The notes: a model not told the origin generated them from the sequence alone. DNA of 64,000 nucleotides from Nannocystis bainbridge (GCF_028368995.1 NZ_JAQNDL010000003.1:1116001-1180000), one strand, 5' to 3'; counted from the first letter of the stretch, positions 44,658 through 54,158 are shown. Translations and numbers: made by a program.

Positions 44658-45863
44658 ATGCTGCGGGCGATGGTGCCTCGCCCCTTCCTTCTCCTCTTCG
44701 TGCAGCTCTGTCTCGTGGCGTGTAGTGGCGGGGGGGGCGGCATGACGGAGTCCGGCGGCACGACCACGATCACCACCCTGGCGCCCACCAGCCAGACCGG
44801 GAGCTCCACGGACACGCCGACCAGCACCTCGTCGTCGTCGACCGGAGCGACCACCGCCGACGAAGCGACCTCCGACACCGCCACCGCCGGCACGACCATG
44901 AACGACGGGCCGAAGCTCGACCTGCCTGACGGCGAGACCGACACCGGCGGGCTCGGCGGCTGCAAGAAGGCCGATTTCCTGTTCGTGGTCGACGCCTCGG
45001 GGTCGATGAGCAACGAGCAGGCCAGCCTGGTCGCCTCGTTCCCCGGCTTCATCGCCACGATCACGCGGACGCTGAGCGCGAGCGACTATCACATCATGGC
45101 CGTGTCGACGGACGACGGGATGAACACCGGCGTCAACAGCCAGTGCATGATGGGCGGCCTGTGCACCTGCACGCCCGCGCCCACCTGCTGCGAGATCTCC
45201 TGCGAGTCGGGCACGACCTGCAACGGCGCCCCTTGCGACGACCTGCCGATCGGCCCGTGCGACTACAAGTACGGAAGCGGCCGGCTGTTCGACGCCGGCG
45301 GCAAGTCGTGCATGCTCGCCGCGGACCGCCGGTACATGCTCGCCACCCAGCCGGACATCGCCGACACCTTCGGGTGCATCGCCGACGTCGGCACCTACGG
45401 CAGCGGCGACGAGAAGCCGATGCTCGCCGCCATCAAGGCGGTCAGCGACGCGCAGAACGGCCCCGGGGCGTGCAACGAGGGGTTCTTGCGGGACGACGCG
45501 ATCCTCGTCCTCACCTTCATCACCGACGAGGAAGACGACGTCGGCGACATGAACAACGGCTCGCCCGGCGGGCCGCAGCAGTGGTACGAGGCGATGGTGG
45601 CGGCCAAGGGCGGCGACCCGGAGGCGGTCGTGGTCCTCGGCCTGGTCGGCGACAGCAATCTCCCCGGCGGCGTGTGCCTCCCGGACGTCGACCCGAACAT
45701 GAACGGCAACGGAGCCGAGGCGGCGCCGCGCCTGCAGAGCTTCGTCGGGATGTTCCCGAACGGCGTGCTCGGCAGCGTCTGCGCCCCCGAATACACGCCC
45801 TTCTTCATCGACGCGGTCGACGTCATCGACCTCGCCTGCGACAACTTCGAGCCGCCGCGCTGA
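44658..45863 (+). CDS. Lipoprotein with von Willebrand factor A domain
   Basis: 401 residues. From ATG 44658 the N-terminus RAMVPRPFLLLFVQLCLVAC has a lipobox (LVAC); ATG 44670 is an alternative start 4 codons later. A Thr/Ser-rich linker covers about residues 30-95. The vWA domain starts at ADFLFVVDASGSMSNEQASL with the MIDAS motif D-x-S-x-S; a Cys-rich insert (CMMGGLCTCTPAPTCCEIS) sits in an early loop, and FITDEEDD is near the second metal loop. It is probably a metal-dependent protein-binding lipoprotein at the surface. The partner is unknown. Confidence 0.85.
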   Translation: MLRAMVPRPFLLLFVQLCLVACSGGGGGMTESGGTTTITTLAPTSQTGSSTDTPTSTSSSSTGATTADEATSDTATAGTTMNDGPKLDLPDGETDTGGLGGCKKADFLFVVDASGSMSNEQASLVASFPGFIATITRTLSASDYHIMAVSTDDGMNTGVNSQCMMGGLCTCTPAPTCCEISCESGTTCNGAPCDDLPIGPCDYKYGSGRLFDAGGKSCMLAADRRYMLATQPDIADTFGCIADVGTYGSGDEKPMLAAIKAVSDAQNGPGACNEGFLRDDAILVLTFITDEEDDVGDMNNGSPGGPQQWYEAMVAAKGGDPEAVVVLGLVGDSNLPGGVCLPDVDPNMNGNGAEAAPRLQSFVGMFPNGVLGSVCAPEYTPFFIDAVDVIDLACDNFEPPR

Positions 45864-45920
45864 CCGGCGAGCGCGCCACGCGGGCGCGCCGTCGGAGAGC
45901 CGTCGGAGAGCATGACGGTG

Positions 45921-45972
45921 CTTCTCGCCCCAGAACAGAGCCTCGGCGGACTCGTCTGAGGGTACGTCGCCG
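45921..45972 (-). pseudogene. 51-bp relic of the trypsin-like gene
   Basis: On the minus strand this matches bases 21899-21949 of the trypsin-fold gene with about four mismatches and codes GDVPSDESAEALFWGEK against GDVPTDESAEALFWGEK. Similarity stops on both sides. It is a small fragment of a lost paralogue, in inverted orientation, 24 kb away. Confidence 0.7.
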
Positions 45973-46434
45973 TCCGCGAACGCGAGGGTCGATTTGCGGC
46001 ATCGCGCCACGCGGCGCCGCGGTCTTTGCGGCCCGATTTAATTTTTGAGAAATCATTCCACGCTCGGCAATTGATCCCCGTCCGACCGGCACTAGCCCCG
46101 TGGACGACCAGCAGAGCGCGATCGGGCGGGACCGGCGGTCTCGCGCCGAAACCTCATTGCGTCACGATGGCCGCCGACTGCCGAGCTCCGCGTGCATCCT
46201 TCACCCGCGAACCATTCACCTCCCACGGCCCCTGCCTGGCCCGATTCGTCGGCTCGTCCGCGATCGATCTCGACGCCCCGGGCGCCCGAATCGGGGTCAC
46301 GCCGACGGCGAAGCCGCGCCGCGGCGAAACCGCCGCCCGCGCGACAAAACGGCCGACCGCCGGATCTGCCCGGCGCCGGGGCGTTCCCCTCGATCGTGCC
46401 ACCGTGATCACCCGCTCTGGCCGCGGCAGCCCCC

Positions 46435-46458
46435 GCGATTCATCATAGTATGAATCGC
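46435..46458. repeat. Inverted repeat with 9-bp arms
   Basis: GCGATTCAT and ATGAATCGC flank a 6-base loop (CATAGT). Perfect pairing of the arms; no gene is near enough to assign a role. Confidence 0.5.
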
Positions 46459-46539
46459 GCGCGGCGCCGTCGACGCGAACTGCCAGCGGCGGCGCCTCGG
46501 CCGGCAGGCGGACGACTGTCACGTTTGTCCGCGAAAACG

Positions 46540-46579
46540 CGAATCACCGCAGCGCGCCTCGGCGCGCCGCGGTGATTCG
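46540..46579 (-). terminator. Strong hairpin after the methyltransferase gene
   Basis: Outer arms CGAATCACCGC and GCGGTGATTCG (11 bp) and inner arms GCGCGCC and GGCGCGC (7 bp) pair around a TC loop with one A-C mismatch between. It begins 13 bases beyond the methyltransferase stop; on the minus strand it is followed by CGTTTTCGCGG. It is a likely transcription terminator and marks the left edge of the cluster. Confidence 0.7.
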
Positions 46580-46592
46580 TGGCACTCGGCGC

Positions 46593-47282
46593 TCAGACGC
46601 GCCCGGAGAAGAACGCGGTGCAGCCGACCGTGAACAGCTCGTAGCGGGAGAAGCTGCGCTTCAGCGCGGCCTCGAGGCCCGGGAGCGTGTCCCAGCGATT
46701 CGACATGGCGCCCGAGCGTTGATACACGTCGAGGGCCAGGCGGGCGAAGAAGTGCTTCATCGACAGGTCGTAGAGCAGCGTCGAGCCGAACACCACCCCG
46801 CCGGGGTTCAGGCACGGCTTCAGGTGCTCGAACACGGTGACGGCCTTGTCCTCGATGAGGCCTGGCAGGCAGTGCAGGAGGTAGCTGATGCCGATCGAGT
46901 CGAACTTCTCGGCGATCCGCAGCGGCCGCAGGATGTTGCGGCGGTACAGCGTGACGTCGGCGTAGCGGCGGATCCGCTCGCGCACGAACATCAGGGTGTT
47001 GGGGTTCAGGTCGACCAGCGCGATATGGGGGGACGCCCCGGGAAAGCGGCAATGATCGAGGAAGTACCCCGAACCCACGCCCGCGTCCATGTGCCGGTCC
47101 GTGACGTGCGCGTCGTAGTGTTCCACCATGCGCGCCGTCGGGCAGCGCCACAGCAGGTTGTTGTTGAGGTTCAGGACCAGAAAGTCGTAGCGCGGCAGGA
47201 ACGAGCGGGTGTACGCCGCCTGTCCTGCCTCCGTGGCCATATCGATCGTCTCGGCGACGTCGGAATCGATCGCGTGTTCCAA
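46593..47282 (-). CDS. SAM-dependent methyltransferase of the cluster
   Basis: 229 residues from TTG 47282, which has GGAGG 5 bases upstream (CTGGAGGTACAT) and so is well supported. HMDAGVGSGYFLDHC (about residues 64-78) is motif I of class I methyltransferases (SAM-binding Gly-rich loop); IALVDLNPNTLMFVRERIRR is motif II and SIGISYLLHCLPG motif IV. It is divergent from the biosynthetic operon and shares its control region. It probably methylates an oxygen on the finished or nearly finished product, for example an enol of a pyrone, which is inference. Confidence 0.85.
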   Translation of the reverse strand: MEHAIDSDVAETIDMATEAGQAAYTRSFLPRYDFLVLNLNNNLLWRCPTARMVEHYDAHVTDRHMDAGVGSGYFLDHCRFPGASPHIALVDLNPNTLMFVRERIRRYADVTLYRRNILRPLRIAEKFDSIGISYLLHCLPGLIEDKAVTVFEHLKPCLNPGGVVFGSTLLYDLSMKHFFARLALDVYQRSGAMSNRWDTLPGLEAALKRSFSRYELFTVGCTAFFSGRV

Positions 47283-47387
47283 ATGTACCTCCAGCGGCGG
47301 TGTGGTTATCAGCCGTATACAACCAAGTCAAGCGAACGATCCGCGATGCGAGCATGTCGTTTTAAAGCCCCACGAACATGCGTCGCA

Positions 47388-47400
47388 TCGCGCGAATTAA
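47388..47400 (+). repeat. 13-bp direct repeat, first copy
   Basis: TCGCGCGAATTAA; the identical sequence recurs at 47475-47487, 87 bp downstream. Each is AT-rich at its end. They flank the candidate promoter, a common arrangement for a regulator bound at two sites. Confidence 0.55.
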
Positions 47401-47404
47401 GGCC

Positions 47405-47432
47405 TTGCTGGTGGTTCTTGCCTGTGTATATT
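47405..47432 (+). promoter_or_regulatory. Candidate sigma-70-type promoter of the operon
   Basis: TTGCTG (47405-47410), 16 bp, TATATT (47427-47432); both hexamers are near consensus. Start would be about 65 bases upstream of the dehydrogenase ATG. The second copy of the 13-bp repeat lies between promoter and gene. Confidence 0.5.
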
Positions 47433-47474
47433 CCAGCCCCGCCGCGCCCATCATTCGTCGCGGTGCACGCGCGA

Positions 47475-47487
47475 TCGCGCGAATTAA
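47475..47487 (+). repeat. 13-bp direct repeat, second copy
   Basis: TCGCGCGAATTAA, 16 bases before the dehydrogenase start codon and downstream of the candidate promoter. Confidence 0.55.
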
Positions 47488-47503
47488 CACAGTGAGCGAC
47501 TGT

Positions 47504-48646
47504 ATGGATTTTCATTGGTCGGAATCGCAAGACGAGCTGTATCGCCGGGCGTTGGAGCTGGCGCGGCGGCACTTCGCCGGGCCGAGCCGCGTCTGGGCCG
47601 ATCACGCTTTTGACCGCGCTCATTGGGACATTTGCGCGGAGTTCGGGCTCATGGGGCTCTGCGTCCCCGAGGCCCACGGCGGCCTCGGATTGGACGCGCT
47701 GACCACCGCCCGCGTGGTCGAGGCATTCGGACGCGGCTGCGAAGACACCGGCCTGGTCTTCTCCGCGGCGGCGCACCTGTTCGCGGCGGTGATGCCGATC
47801 GTCGAATACGGGGACGATCCGCTGAAGGCGGCGCTGCTGCCCGGGCTCGCCCGCGGCGCGGCCATCGGCGCCAACGCCATCACCGAGGGCGAGGCCGGCT
47901 CCGACGCGTTCGCCCTGCGCACCGAGGCCCGCCGCGACGGCGATTTCTACGTCCTCGACGGCGCCAAGAGCTACGTCAGCAACGGCCCGGTCGCCGACGA
48001 ATTCGTCGTCTACGCGACGATGAACCGCAAACACGGCTACCTCGGGATCACGGCATTCGTCGTCGCGCGCGATACGCCCGGGCTCCGGCTCGGCGCGCCG
48101 CTGGCGAAGATGGGCCTCAAGAGCTCGCCCGCGTGCTCGCTCTACCTCGAGAACTGCCGCGTGCCGGTCGGCCGCCGGCTCGGCCGCGAGGGCCAGGGCG
48201 GCGCGGTGTTCCAGGCCTCGATGCAATGGGAGCGCTCGTGCCTGTTCGCCGGCTACGTCGGCATGATGGAGCGCCAGCTCGAGCAGGCCGTCGAGTACGC
48301 GCGCACGCGCCGGCAGGGCGGCAAGCCGATCGGCAAGCACCAGGCGGTCGCGCATCGCCTGGCCGACATGAAGCTGCGGCTCGAGGCGGCGCGCCTGCTG
48401 CTTTACCGGGCCTGCTGGCTGCGCGACCGCGGCGAGCCGGCCGTGGCCGCGGTCTCGCTGGCCAAGCTGGCGGTCAGCGAGGCGGCCCGGCAGTCGAGCC
48501 TCGACGCGATCCAGCTGCACGGCGGGGTCGGCTTCGCCGCCGATTACAACGTGGAGCACATGCTGCGCGACAGCGTGCCGGCGACCCTGTTCTCGGGCAC
48601 TTCGGAGATCCAGCGCGACCTGGTCGCGCGGGAGCTGGGGCTGTGA
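47504..48646 (+). CDS. Prolyl-carrier-protein dehydrogenase (acyl-CoA dehydrogenase family)
   Basis: 380 residues from ATG 47504; an in-frame GTG at 47492 would add four residues. The acyl-CoA dehydrogenase fold is complete: CVPEAHGGLGLDALTTARVV, GANAITEGEAGSDAFALRTE near the flavin, LDGAKSYVSNGP, and the C-terminal LHGGVGFAADYNVEHMLRD with LFSGTSEIQRDLVAREL. Next to a prolyl-AMP ligase and a carrier protein it must be the flavoprotein that oxidises L-prolyl-S-carrier to the pyrrolyl thioester (PltE/RedW type). Cytoplasmic, FAD-dependent. The stop is followed 2 bases later by the ligase start. Confidence 0.9.
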   Translation: MDFHWSESQDELYRRALELARRHFAGPSRVWADHAFDRAHWDICAEFGLMGLCVPEAHGGLGLDALTTARVVEAFGRGCEDTGLVFSAAAHLFAAVMPIVEYGDDPLKAALLPGLARGAAIGANAITEGEAGSDAFALRTEARRDGDFYVLDGAKSYVSNGPVADEFVVYATMNRKHGYLGITAFVVARDTPGLRLGAPLAKMGLKSSPACSLYLENCRVPVGRRLGREGQGGAVFQASMQWERSCLFAGYVGMMERQLEQAVEYARTRRQGGKPIGKHQAVAHRLADMKLRLEAARLLLYRACWLRDRGEPAVAAVSLAKLAVSEAARQSSLDAIQLHGGVGFAADYNVEHMLRDSVPATLFSGTSEIQRDLVARELGL

Positions 48647-48648
48647 CG

Positions 48649-50160
48649 ATGCAGCTCGCCGACCTCGTGATCTCCGCGGCGCGCTCGCGCGCGGATGCAC
48701 CGGCCGTGATCGGCCCGGACGGGGCTCTGACCTACGGCGAGCTCGACGCGCTCGCCAATCGCCTGGCCCGCGCGCTGGCGCGGCGCGGGGTGGTCGCCGG
48801 CGACCGCGTCGGTTTGTGGCTCGAGAAGTCCGGCCGCGGCGTGGCGGCGATGCAGGCGTGCCTGCGCCTCGGCGCCGTCTACGTGCCGCTCGACCCGCTG
48901 AGCCCCGCGGCCCGCGTCGCCGGCATCCTCGGCGATTGCACGGTGCGCTGCGTCGTCACCACCGAGGCGCGCCGGGCCGCGCTCGCGGCCGCCGACGCGC
49001 CCGCCGAGCTGGCGGTGCTGCACGTCGACAGCGACTGGCACGAGGTCCTGCGCGAGTCCGCCGATTCGCTGCCGCCCCCGGCTCGCGGGCCGGACGACCT
49101 CGCCTACATCCTCTATACATCGGGCTCGACCGGCAAGCCCAAGGGCGTGTGCATCAGCCACCGCAACGCGCTCGCCTTCGTCGAATGGGCCGCCGAGGCG
49201 ATCGCGGCCGATTCGCAGGACCGCTTCGCCAATCACGCGCCGTTCCACTTCGACCTGTCGGTGCTCGACCTCTACGTCGCGTTCCTCGCCGGCGCCGCGG
49301 TCGCGCTGGTGCCCGAGGGGCTGTCGTACGCGCCGCGTCGACTCGTTGAATTCGTCCGCGAGCACGCGATCAGCGTGTGGTATTCGGTGCCTTCGGCGCT
49401 GGCCTTGATGATGGAAGTGGGCGAGCTGTCCGCCGCCGCCGCGCCGACGCTGCGGGCGATCCTGTTCGCCGGCGAGCCGTTCCCGATCAAGCCGCTGCGG
49501 CGCTTGCGGGCCGGCTTCCCCGCGGCGCGCCTCTTCAACTTGTACGGGCCGACCGAGACCAATGTCTGCACCTATCACGAGGTCACCACGCTGGCCGACG
49601 ATCGCAGCGCGCCGGTCCCGATCGGTCGCGCCTGCTCGGGCGACGAGGTGTGGGCGGTGCGCGCCGACGGCGAGCGCGCCGGGCCGGGCGAGGAGGGCGA
49701 GCTCATCGTCGCCGGCCCGACGGTGATGCTCGGCTATTGGGGGCAGCCGCCCCAGCGCGGGCCCTACGCCACCGGCGACATCGTCCGTGGCGACGACGCC
49801 GGCGAATACACGTACATCGGCCGGCGCGATCACATGGTGAAGATCCGCGGCCACCGCGTCGAGCTCGGCGACATCGAGGCCGCGCTGCTGCAGCACCCGG
49901 ACATCCGCGAGGTCGCGGTGGCCGTGCGCGGGGCCGGCATCGACGCCCGCCTGCACGCCTTCGTGGTCGCCCCGCCGCCGGCTGAATTGTCGCTGCTCGG
50001 CCTCAAGCGCCACTGCGCCGAGCGACTGCCCAGATACATGATCGTCGACGACTTCACCCCGGTCACCGCCTTGCCGCGGACCGGCAACGGCAAGGTCGAC
50101 CGCCTCGCGCTGGCGCGGCTGGCGGCGGCCTCGTCTTCCACCTCCGGAGAGCAGCCATGA
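48649..50160 (+). CDS. L-prolyl-AMP ligase (stand-alone adenylation enzyme)
   Basis: 503 residues. AYILYTSGSTGKPKGV is the core A3 motif, LYGPTET A5, YATGDIV A7 and LPRTGNGKVD A10. Reading the pocket residues by comparison with GrsA (FDLSVLDLY, WYSVPSA, ILFAGE, NLYGPTETNVC, the A10 Lys) gives DLLYLALVCK, which I recall as the proline code of PltF/RedM-type ligases. It activates L-proline and loads the next-encoded carrier. A GTG start at 48643 that overlaps the previous stop is an alternative to ATG 48649. The stop overlaps the carrier gene start (ATGA). Confidence 0.93.
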   Translation: MQLADLVISAARSRADAPAVIGPDGALTYGELDALANRLARALARRGVVAGDRVGLWLEKSGRGVAAMQACLRLGAVYVPLDPLSPAARVAGILGDCTVRCVVTTEARRAALAAADAPAELAVLHVDSDWHEVLRESADSLPPPARGPDDLAYILYTSGSTGKPKGVCISHRNALAFVEWAAEAIAADSQDRFANHAPFHFDLSVLDLYVAFLAGAAVALVPEGLSYAPRRLVEFVREHAISVWYSVPSALALMMEVGELSAAAAPTLRAILFAGEPFPIKPLRRLRAGFPAARLFNLYGPTETNVCTYHEVTTLADDRSAPVPIGRACSGDEVWAVRADGERAGPGEEGELIVAGPTVMLGYWGQPPQRGPYATGDIVRGDDAGEYTYIGRRDHMVKIRGHRVELGDIEAALLQHPDIREVAVAVRGAGIDARLHAFVVAPPPAELSLLGLKRHCAERLPRYMIVDDFTPVTALPRTGNGKVDRLALARLAAASSSTSGEQP

Positions 50161-50420
50161 GCAATTCCCCCGCCACCCACGACATCGAGCAAGCCCTCAA
50201 ACAATACGTCGCCCGCGAGATCCTCGACGGCAAGGACATCGGCCTCGACGCCGACACGCCGCTGCTCGAGTGGGGAGTGATCAATTCACTGGAGATCGCG
50301 CGGCTGCTCGGGTTCGTGCGCGAGCAATTCGGGGTGGTCGTGCCGCTCGAGTCGGTGACCGCCGAACACTTCAAGGACCTGCGCGCGCTGACCGGATTGG
50401 TCGCCTCGCTCAAGGGCTGA
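50157..50420 (+). CDS. Stand-alone carrier protein for prolyl/pyrrolyl thioester
   Basis: 87 residues, the size of a single carrier domain. The phosphopantetheine attachment site is Ser44 in EWGVINSLEIARLLGFV, with a helix 2 that follows as usual. It carries L-proline, then the pyrrole formed by the dehydrogenase, and is the likely substrate carrier for the halogenase. Its start overlaps the ligase stop by 4 bases, so the two are translated together. It corresponds in role to PltL/RedO-type carriers. Confidence 0.92.
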   Translation: MSNSPATHDIEQALKQYVAREILDGKDIGLDADTPLLEWGVINSLEIARLLGFVREQFGVVVPLESVTAEHFKDLRALTGLVASLKG

Positions 50421-50507
50421 ATCGGGGCAGGCCCGGTCGCCGCCATCGCACCGCCGCGTCCGCGGCGGCGCGCGGAGTTTATTTGTCTGCAGTGGAGCGA
50501 ATGTTCA

Positions 50508-51854
50508 ATGTCGAACGTGGATTTTGATGTCGGGATCATCGGCGGCGGGCCGGCCGGGTCGGCCACCGCCTCTTATCTGGCGCGCGCGGGCCTCAAGTGC
50601 GTCGTCTTCGAGCGCGAGCTGTTCCCGCGGCCGCACGTGGGCGAGAGCCTGGTGCCGGCGGCGACGCGGGTGTTCAAGGAGATCGGGTTCCTCGACACGC
50701 TCGAGAACGCCGGCTTCCCCAAGAAGTACGGCGCCGCCTGGACCTCGGCCGACCGCGCGCCGGTCTACGCCATGCAGTTCGAGGGCCTCGCGGCCGATTG
50801 CCACGTCGACATCCGCTTCGAGGAGCGCGAGCAGGCCGGCGTCGACCGCAACTACACCTTCCACGTCGACCGGGCCAAGTTCGACCTGATGCTGCTGCAG
50901 CACGCGCACCAGCTCGGCGCCGAGGTCTACGAGGGCGTGCGCGTGCGCGGCGTCGACCTGTCCGATCCGACCCAGCCGACGGTCCACTTCAAGCTCGGCC
51001 AGCAGGACATCCGCACCCGCGTGCGCATGGTGATCGACGCCAGCGGTCGGCATACGCTGCTCGGCAACCAGCTCAAGCTCAAGGTGCTGGACCCGGTGTT
51101 CAATCAATACGCCCTGCACACCTGGTTCGAGGGCTACGACCGCGACCGCCTGGCCCATGGCCGCGGCCAGCCGGAGTACATCTTCATTCACTTCCTGCCG
51201 CTCACCAACACCTGGGTGTGGCAGATCCCGATCTCCGAGTCCGTCACCAGCATCGGCGTCGTCACCCAGAAGTCGAACTTCGCCAAGAGCCGGCTCGACC
51301 GCGAGCAGTTCTTCTGGGAGTGCCTGCAGAGCCGCCCCGAGCTGTACGAGGGCCTGCGCGCCGCCCGGCAGGTCATGCCGCTCAAAGAGGAGGGCGACTA
51401 CAGCTACGCCATGCGCGAGATCTGCGGCGACGGGTTCGCCCTCGTCGGCGACGCCGCGCGCTTCGTCGACCCGATCTTCTCGAGCGGCGTCAGCATCGCG
51501 CTCAACAGCGGTCGGCTGATCTCGCACGACATCCTGGCCGCCGCCGAGCGCGGTGATTTCCGCCGCGACAGCTTCCGCACCTTCGAGACGCTGATGCGCC
51601 GCGGCACCCGCAATTGGTACAACTTCATCAACCTCTACTACCGCCTCAACGTGCTGTTCACCGCGTTCGTGCAGGACCCGCGGCACCGCATCGACGTGCT
51701 CAAGCTGCTGCAGGGCGACATGTACGACGAGGACGAGCCGGCCGTGCTCACCGAGATGCGGCGGATCGTCACCGAGGTCGAGCGCAACGATCAGCACATC
51801 TGGCACAAGTACCTCGGCTCGCTGACTTCGTCGGCGTTCTCGTCGGTGCTGTGA
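50508..51854 (+). CDS. FADH2-dependent halogenase (PltA-type)
   Basis: 448 residues. The FAD motif GIIGGGPAGSATASYLARAG is at the N-terminus and HVGESLVPAATRVFKEIGF follows. WVWQIP (residues 236-241) is the W-x-W-x-I-P signature that separates flavin halogenases from monooxygenases. K72/K73 in PKKYGAAW is the likely catalytic Lys that forms the chloramine, and GDGFALVGDAARFVDPIFSS is the GD motif. Position after the pyrrolyl carrier indicates that it chlorinates (or brominates) the carrier-bound pyrrole, as PltA does in pyoluteorin synthesis. A separate flavin reductase is not in the window. ATG 50508 has GGAG 12 bases upstream. Confidence 0.92.
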   Translation: MSNVDFDVGIIGGGPAGSATASYLARAGLKCVVFERELFPRPHVGESLVPAATRVFKEIGFLDTLENAGFPKKYGAAWTSADRAPVYAMQFEGLAADCHVDIRFEEREQAGVDRNYTFHVDRAKFDLMLLQHAHQLGAEVYEGVRVRGVDLSDPTQPTVHFKLGQQDIRTRVRMVIDASGRHTLLGNQLKLKVLDPVFNQYALHTWFEGYDRDRLAHGRGQPEYIFIHFLPLTNTWVWQIPISESVTSIGVVTQKSNFAKSRLDREQFFWECLQSRPELYEGLRAARQVMPLKEEGDYSYAMREICGDGFALVGDAARFVDPIFSSGVSIALNSGRLISHDILAAAERGDFRRDSFRTFETLMRRGTRNWYNFINLYYRLNVLFTAFVQDPRHRIDVLKLLQGDMYDEDEPAVLTEMRRIVTEVERNDQHIWHKYLGSLTSSAFSSVL

Positions 51855-51873
51855 TTCGCCGCGCGAGGATCCC

Positions 51874-54158
51874 ATGGTCACGCCCGCGCTCGAGCCCGTC
51901 GCCGTGGTCGGCCTCGGCTGCCGCTTCCCCGGCGCCCCCGACCCTACCGCCTACTGGTCGCTGCTGCGCGCCGGTCGTCACGCGATCGTCGGCGTCCCGC
52001 CGTCGCGCTGGGACGCCGCGGCGCTCCACGACGCCGACCCGCAGCGACCCGGGCGCACGCTGTGCCGCAGCGGCGGCTTCTTGCCCGAGGTGGACGGCAT
52101 CGACTGGCGGGCCCTGCGGCTGTCGCCGCGCGAGGCCAGGGCGATCGATCCGCAGCACCGGCTGCTGCTCGAGGTCGCCTGGGAGGCGCTCGAGGACGCC
52201 GGCCTCCCGCTCGAGGCGGTCGCCGGCAGCCGCACCGGCGTGTTCGTCGGCGCGACCTGGAACGACTACGCGCGCATGCAGTCGCGCGACCGCGACCGCC
52301 TCGACGGCTACGCGGCCGCCGGCACGCCGATGGCCTTCGCCGCCAACCGGATCTCCTTCACCTTCGACCTGCGCGGCCCCAGCGTCGCCCTCGACGCCAC
52401 CTGCTCGGCCTCGCTGGTCGCGCTGCATCAGGCCTGCCAGAGCCTGTGGAGCGGCGACAGCACGCTGGCGCTGGCCGGCGGCGTCAACCTGATCCTCGCG
52501 CCCGACAGCGCGATCATCATGTCCAAGGCCGGCGTGCTGTCGGCCCAGGGCTTGTGCCGGGCGCTCGACGCCGACGCCGACGGGTTCGTGCGCGGCGAGG
52601 GTGCCGGCCTGGTGGTGCTCAAGCTGCGCTCGCAGGTGACCGCGAGCGACCGCGTGTACGCCTACGTGCGCGGCGTCGCCATCAACCACAACGGGCGCGG
52701 GCCGTGGATCATGGCCCCGCGCGCCGAGGCCCAGACGGCGGCGATCCGCGACGCCCTGGCCCGCGCCGCCGTCGACCCGGCCGAGGTCGACTACGTCGAG
52801 CTCCACGGCACCGGCTTCCCCCAGGGCGACGCCACCGAGACCGCCGCGCTCGGGGCGGCCCTCGGTGGGGCGGCGCGCGGCCGGCCCTGCGCCGTCGGCT
52901 CGGTCAAGACCAACATCGGCAACCTCGAGCCCGCCGCCGGGGTCGCCAGCCTGATCAAGGTGTGCCTGGCGCTGCACCACGGCGAGCTGCCGCCGACGCT
53001 GCACCTCGAGCGGATCAACCCGGCGATCGACCTCGCGGGCCTCGGCCTCGCGGCGCAGACCGAGACGACCGCCTGGCCGCGGCGCGCGCGGGCGCGGGTG
53101 GCCGCGGTGACGACGACTTCGTTCAGCGGGGTCAACGCTCACGCGGTGCTCGGCGAGGCCGAGCCAGCCGCGGCCCTGCCGGCGCCGCGCGGCCTGCTGC
53201 CGCTCCCGCTGTCGGCCCGCGATGCGCAGGCGCTGCGGGCCCGCGCCGCCGCGACGATCGAGCAGCTGCGAGGGCTCGAGTCGGATGACGCCGCGGCGCT
53301 GCGGGACGTCTGCTTCACCGCCGCGCTGCTGCGCAGTCACCACGCTCACCGCGTGGCGGTGATCGGCGATAGCGCTCCAGCCCTGGCCGACGCGCTGGCG
53401 CGCTGGCTCGCCGGAGCTCCGTCCGCGAACTCCACTGATTCGCCCGCGAACTCCGCTGATTCGCCCGCGAGCACTGCTGATTCGCTCGCGACCTCCGCCG
53501 ATTCGCCCTGCACCGCGACCGGCATCGAAGCGAGCGAGCTGCACCGGCTGATCGCCGCCTACAACACCGGCGCGGCGATCGACTGGCGCCCGCTGGTGCC
53601 GGCGGGCCGCTGCGTATCGCTGCCGACCTACCCGTGGCAGCGCGAGCGCATGTGGCTCGAGTGGCTCGCCACCCCGCCGGCCGTGGACGCCGAATCAGAG
53701 AATCCCGAAAAGATCGATATCGACGCCAGCACCGGCGACGACACCGTCGACCCGGTCATCCCGCCCCTGCTCGCCGCCCTGCGCGAAGCCTCGCCGGGGC
53801 TGCGGCGCGCTCGCCTGCTGCAGCACGTCGAGCAGGCCTTGCGGGCCGCGCTCGAGCTGCCCGCTGACCTCCCGATCGGCCCGCACGCCCGCCTGTTCGA
53901 CCTCGGCGTCAGCTCCTTGACCGCGCTCGCCCTGCGGACCCGGTTCCAGCGCGAGCTCGCCTGCGAGCTGCCTCCCACCCTCTTGTTCGACCACCCCAGC
54001 CTCGACGGCCTCGCCGGGCGCCTGCTCGCCGCCGCCTTCCCGGAGCCCGCCGCCGACGCCCCGGTCGACGCCCGCGCTCGCGAGCTCGCCGCGCTCACCG
54101 AGGTCGAGGCCGAGGCCGAGCTGGCCCGCCGACTCGAACACCTCCGGAGGTACTTGCC

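Larger units (their letters stand above)
45864..46539. other. Long noncoding boundary region left of the gene cluster
   Basis: About 680 bp that separates the general surface-protein genes from the biosynthetic cluster. It contains the trypsin-gene relic (45921-45972), an AT-rich patch (about 46030-46060) and an inverted repeat at 46435-46458 (9-bp arms GCGATTCAT and ATGAATCGC). A minus-strand frame at 46154-46522 is open but has mixed codon use; I do not call it. Confidence 0.45.
47283..47503. promoter_or_regulatory. Divergent control region of the biosynthetic cluster
   Basis: 221 bp between the methyltransferase and dehydrogenase starts, clearly less GC-rich than the coding DNA. It holds a candidate promoter (47405-47432), two 13-bp direct repeats (47388-47400 and 47475-47487) and an extended relative of the 18-bp palindrome (CATGTCG, 10 extra bases, CGAACATG from 47353). 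Confidence 0.6.

Noticed and set aside
46154..46522. Open minus-strand frame in the cluster boundary
   Set aside because: Codon use is mixed, no homologous motif was seen, and it spans an inverted repeat; not supported as a gene.
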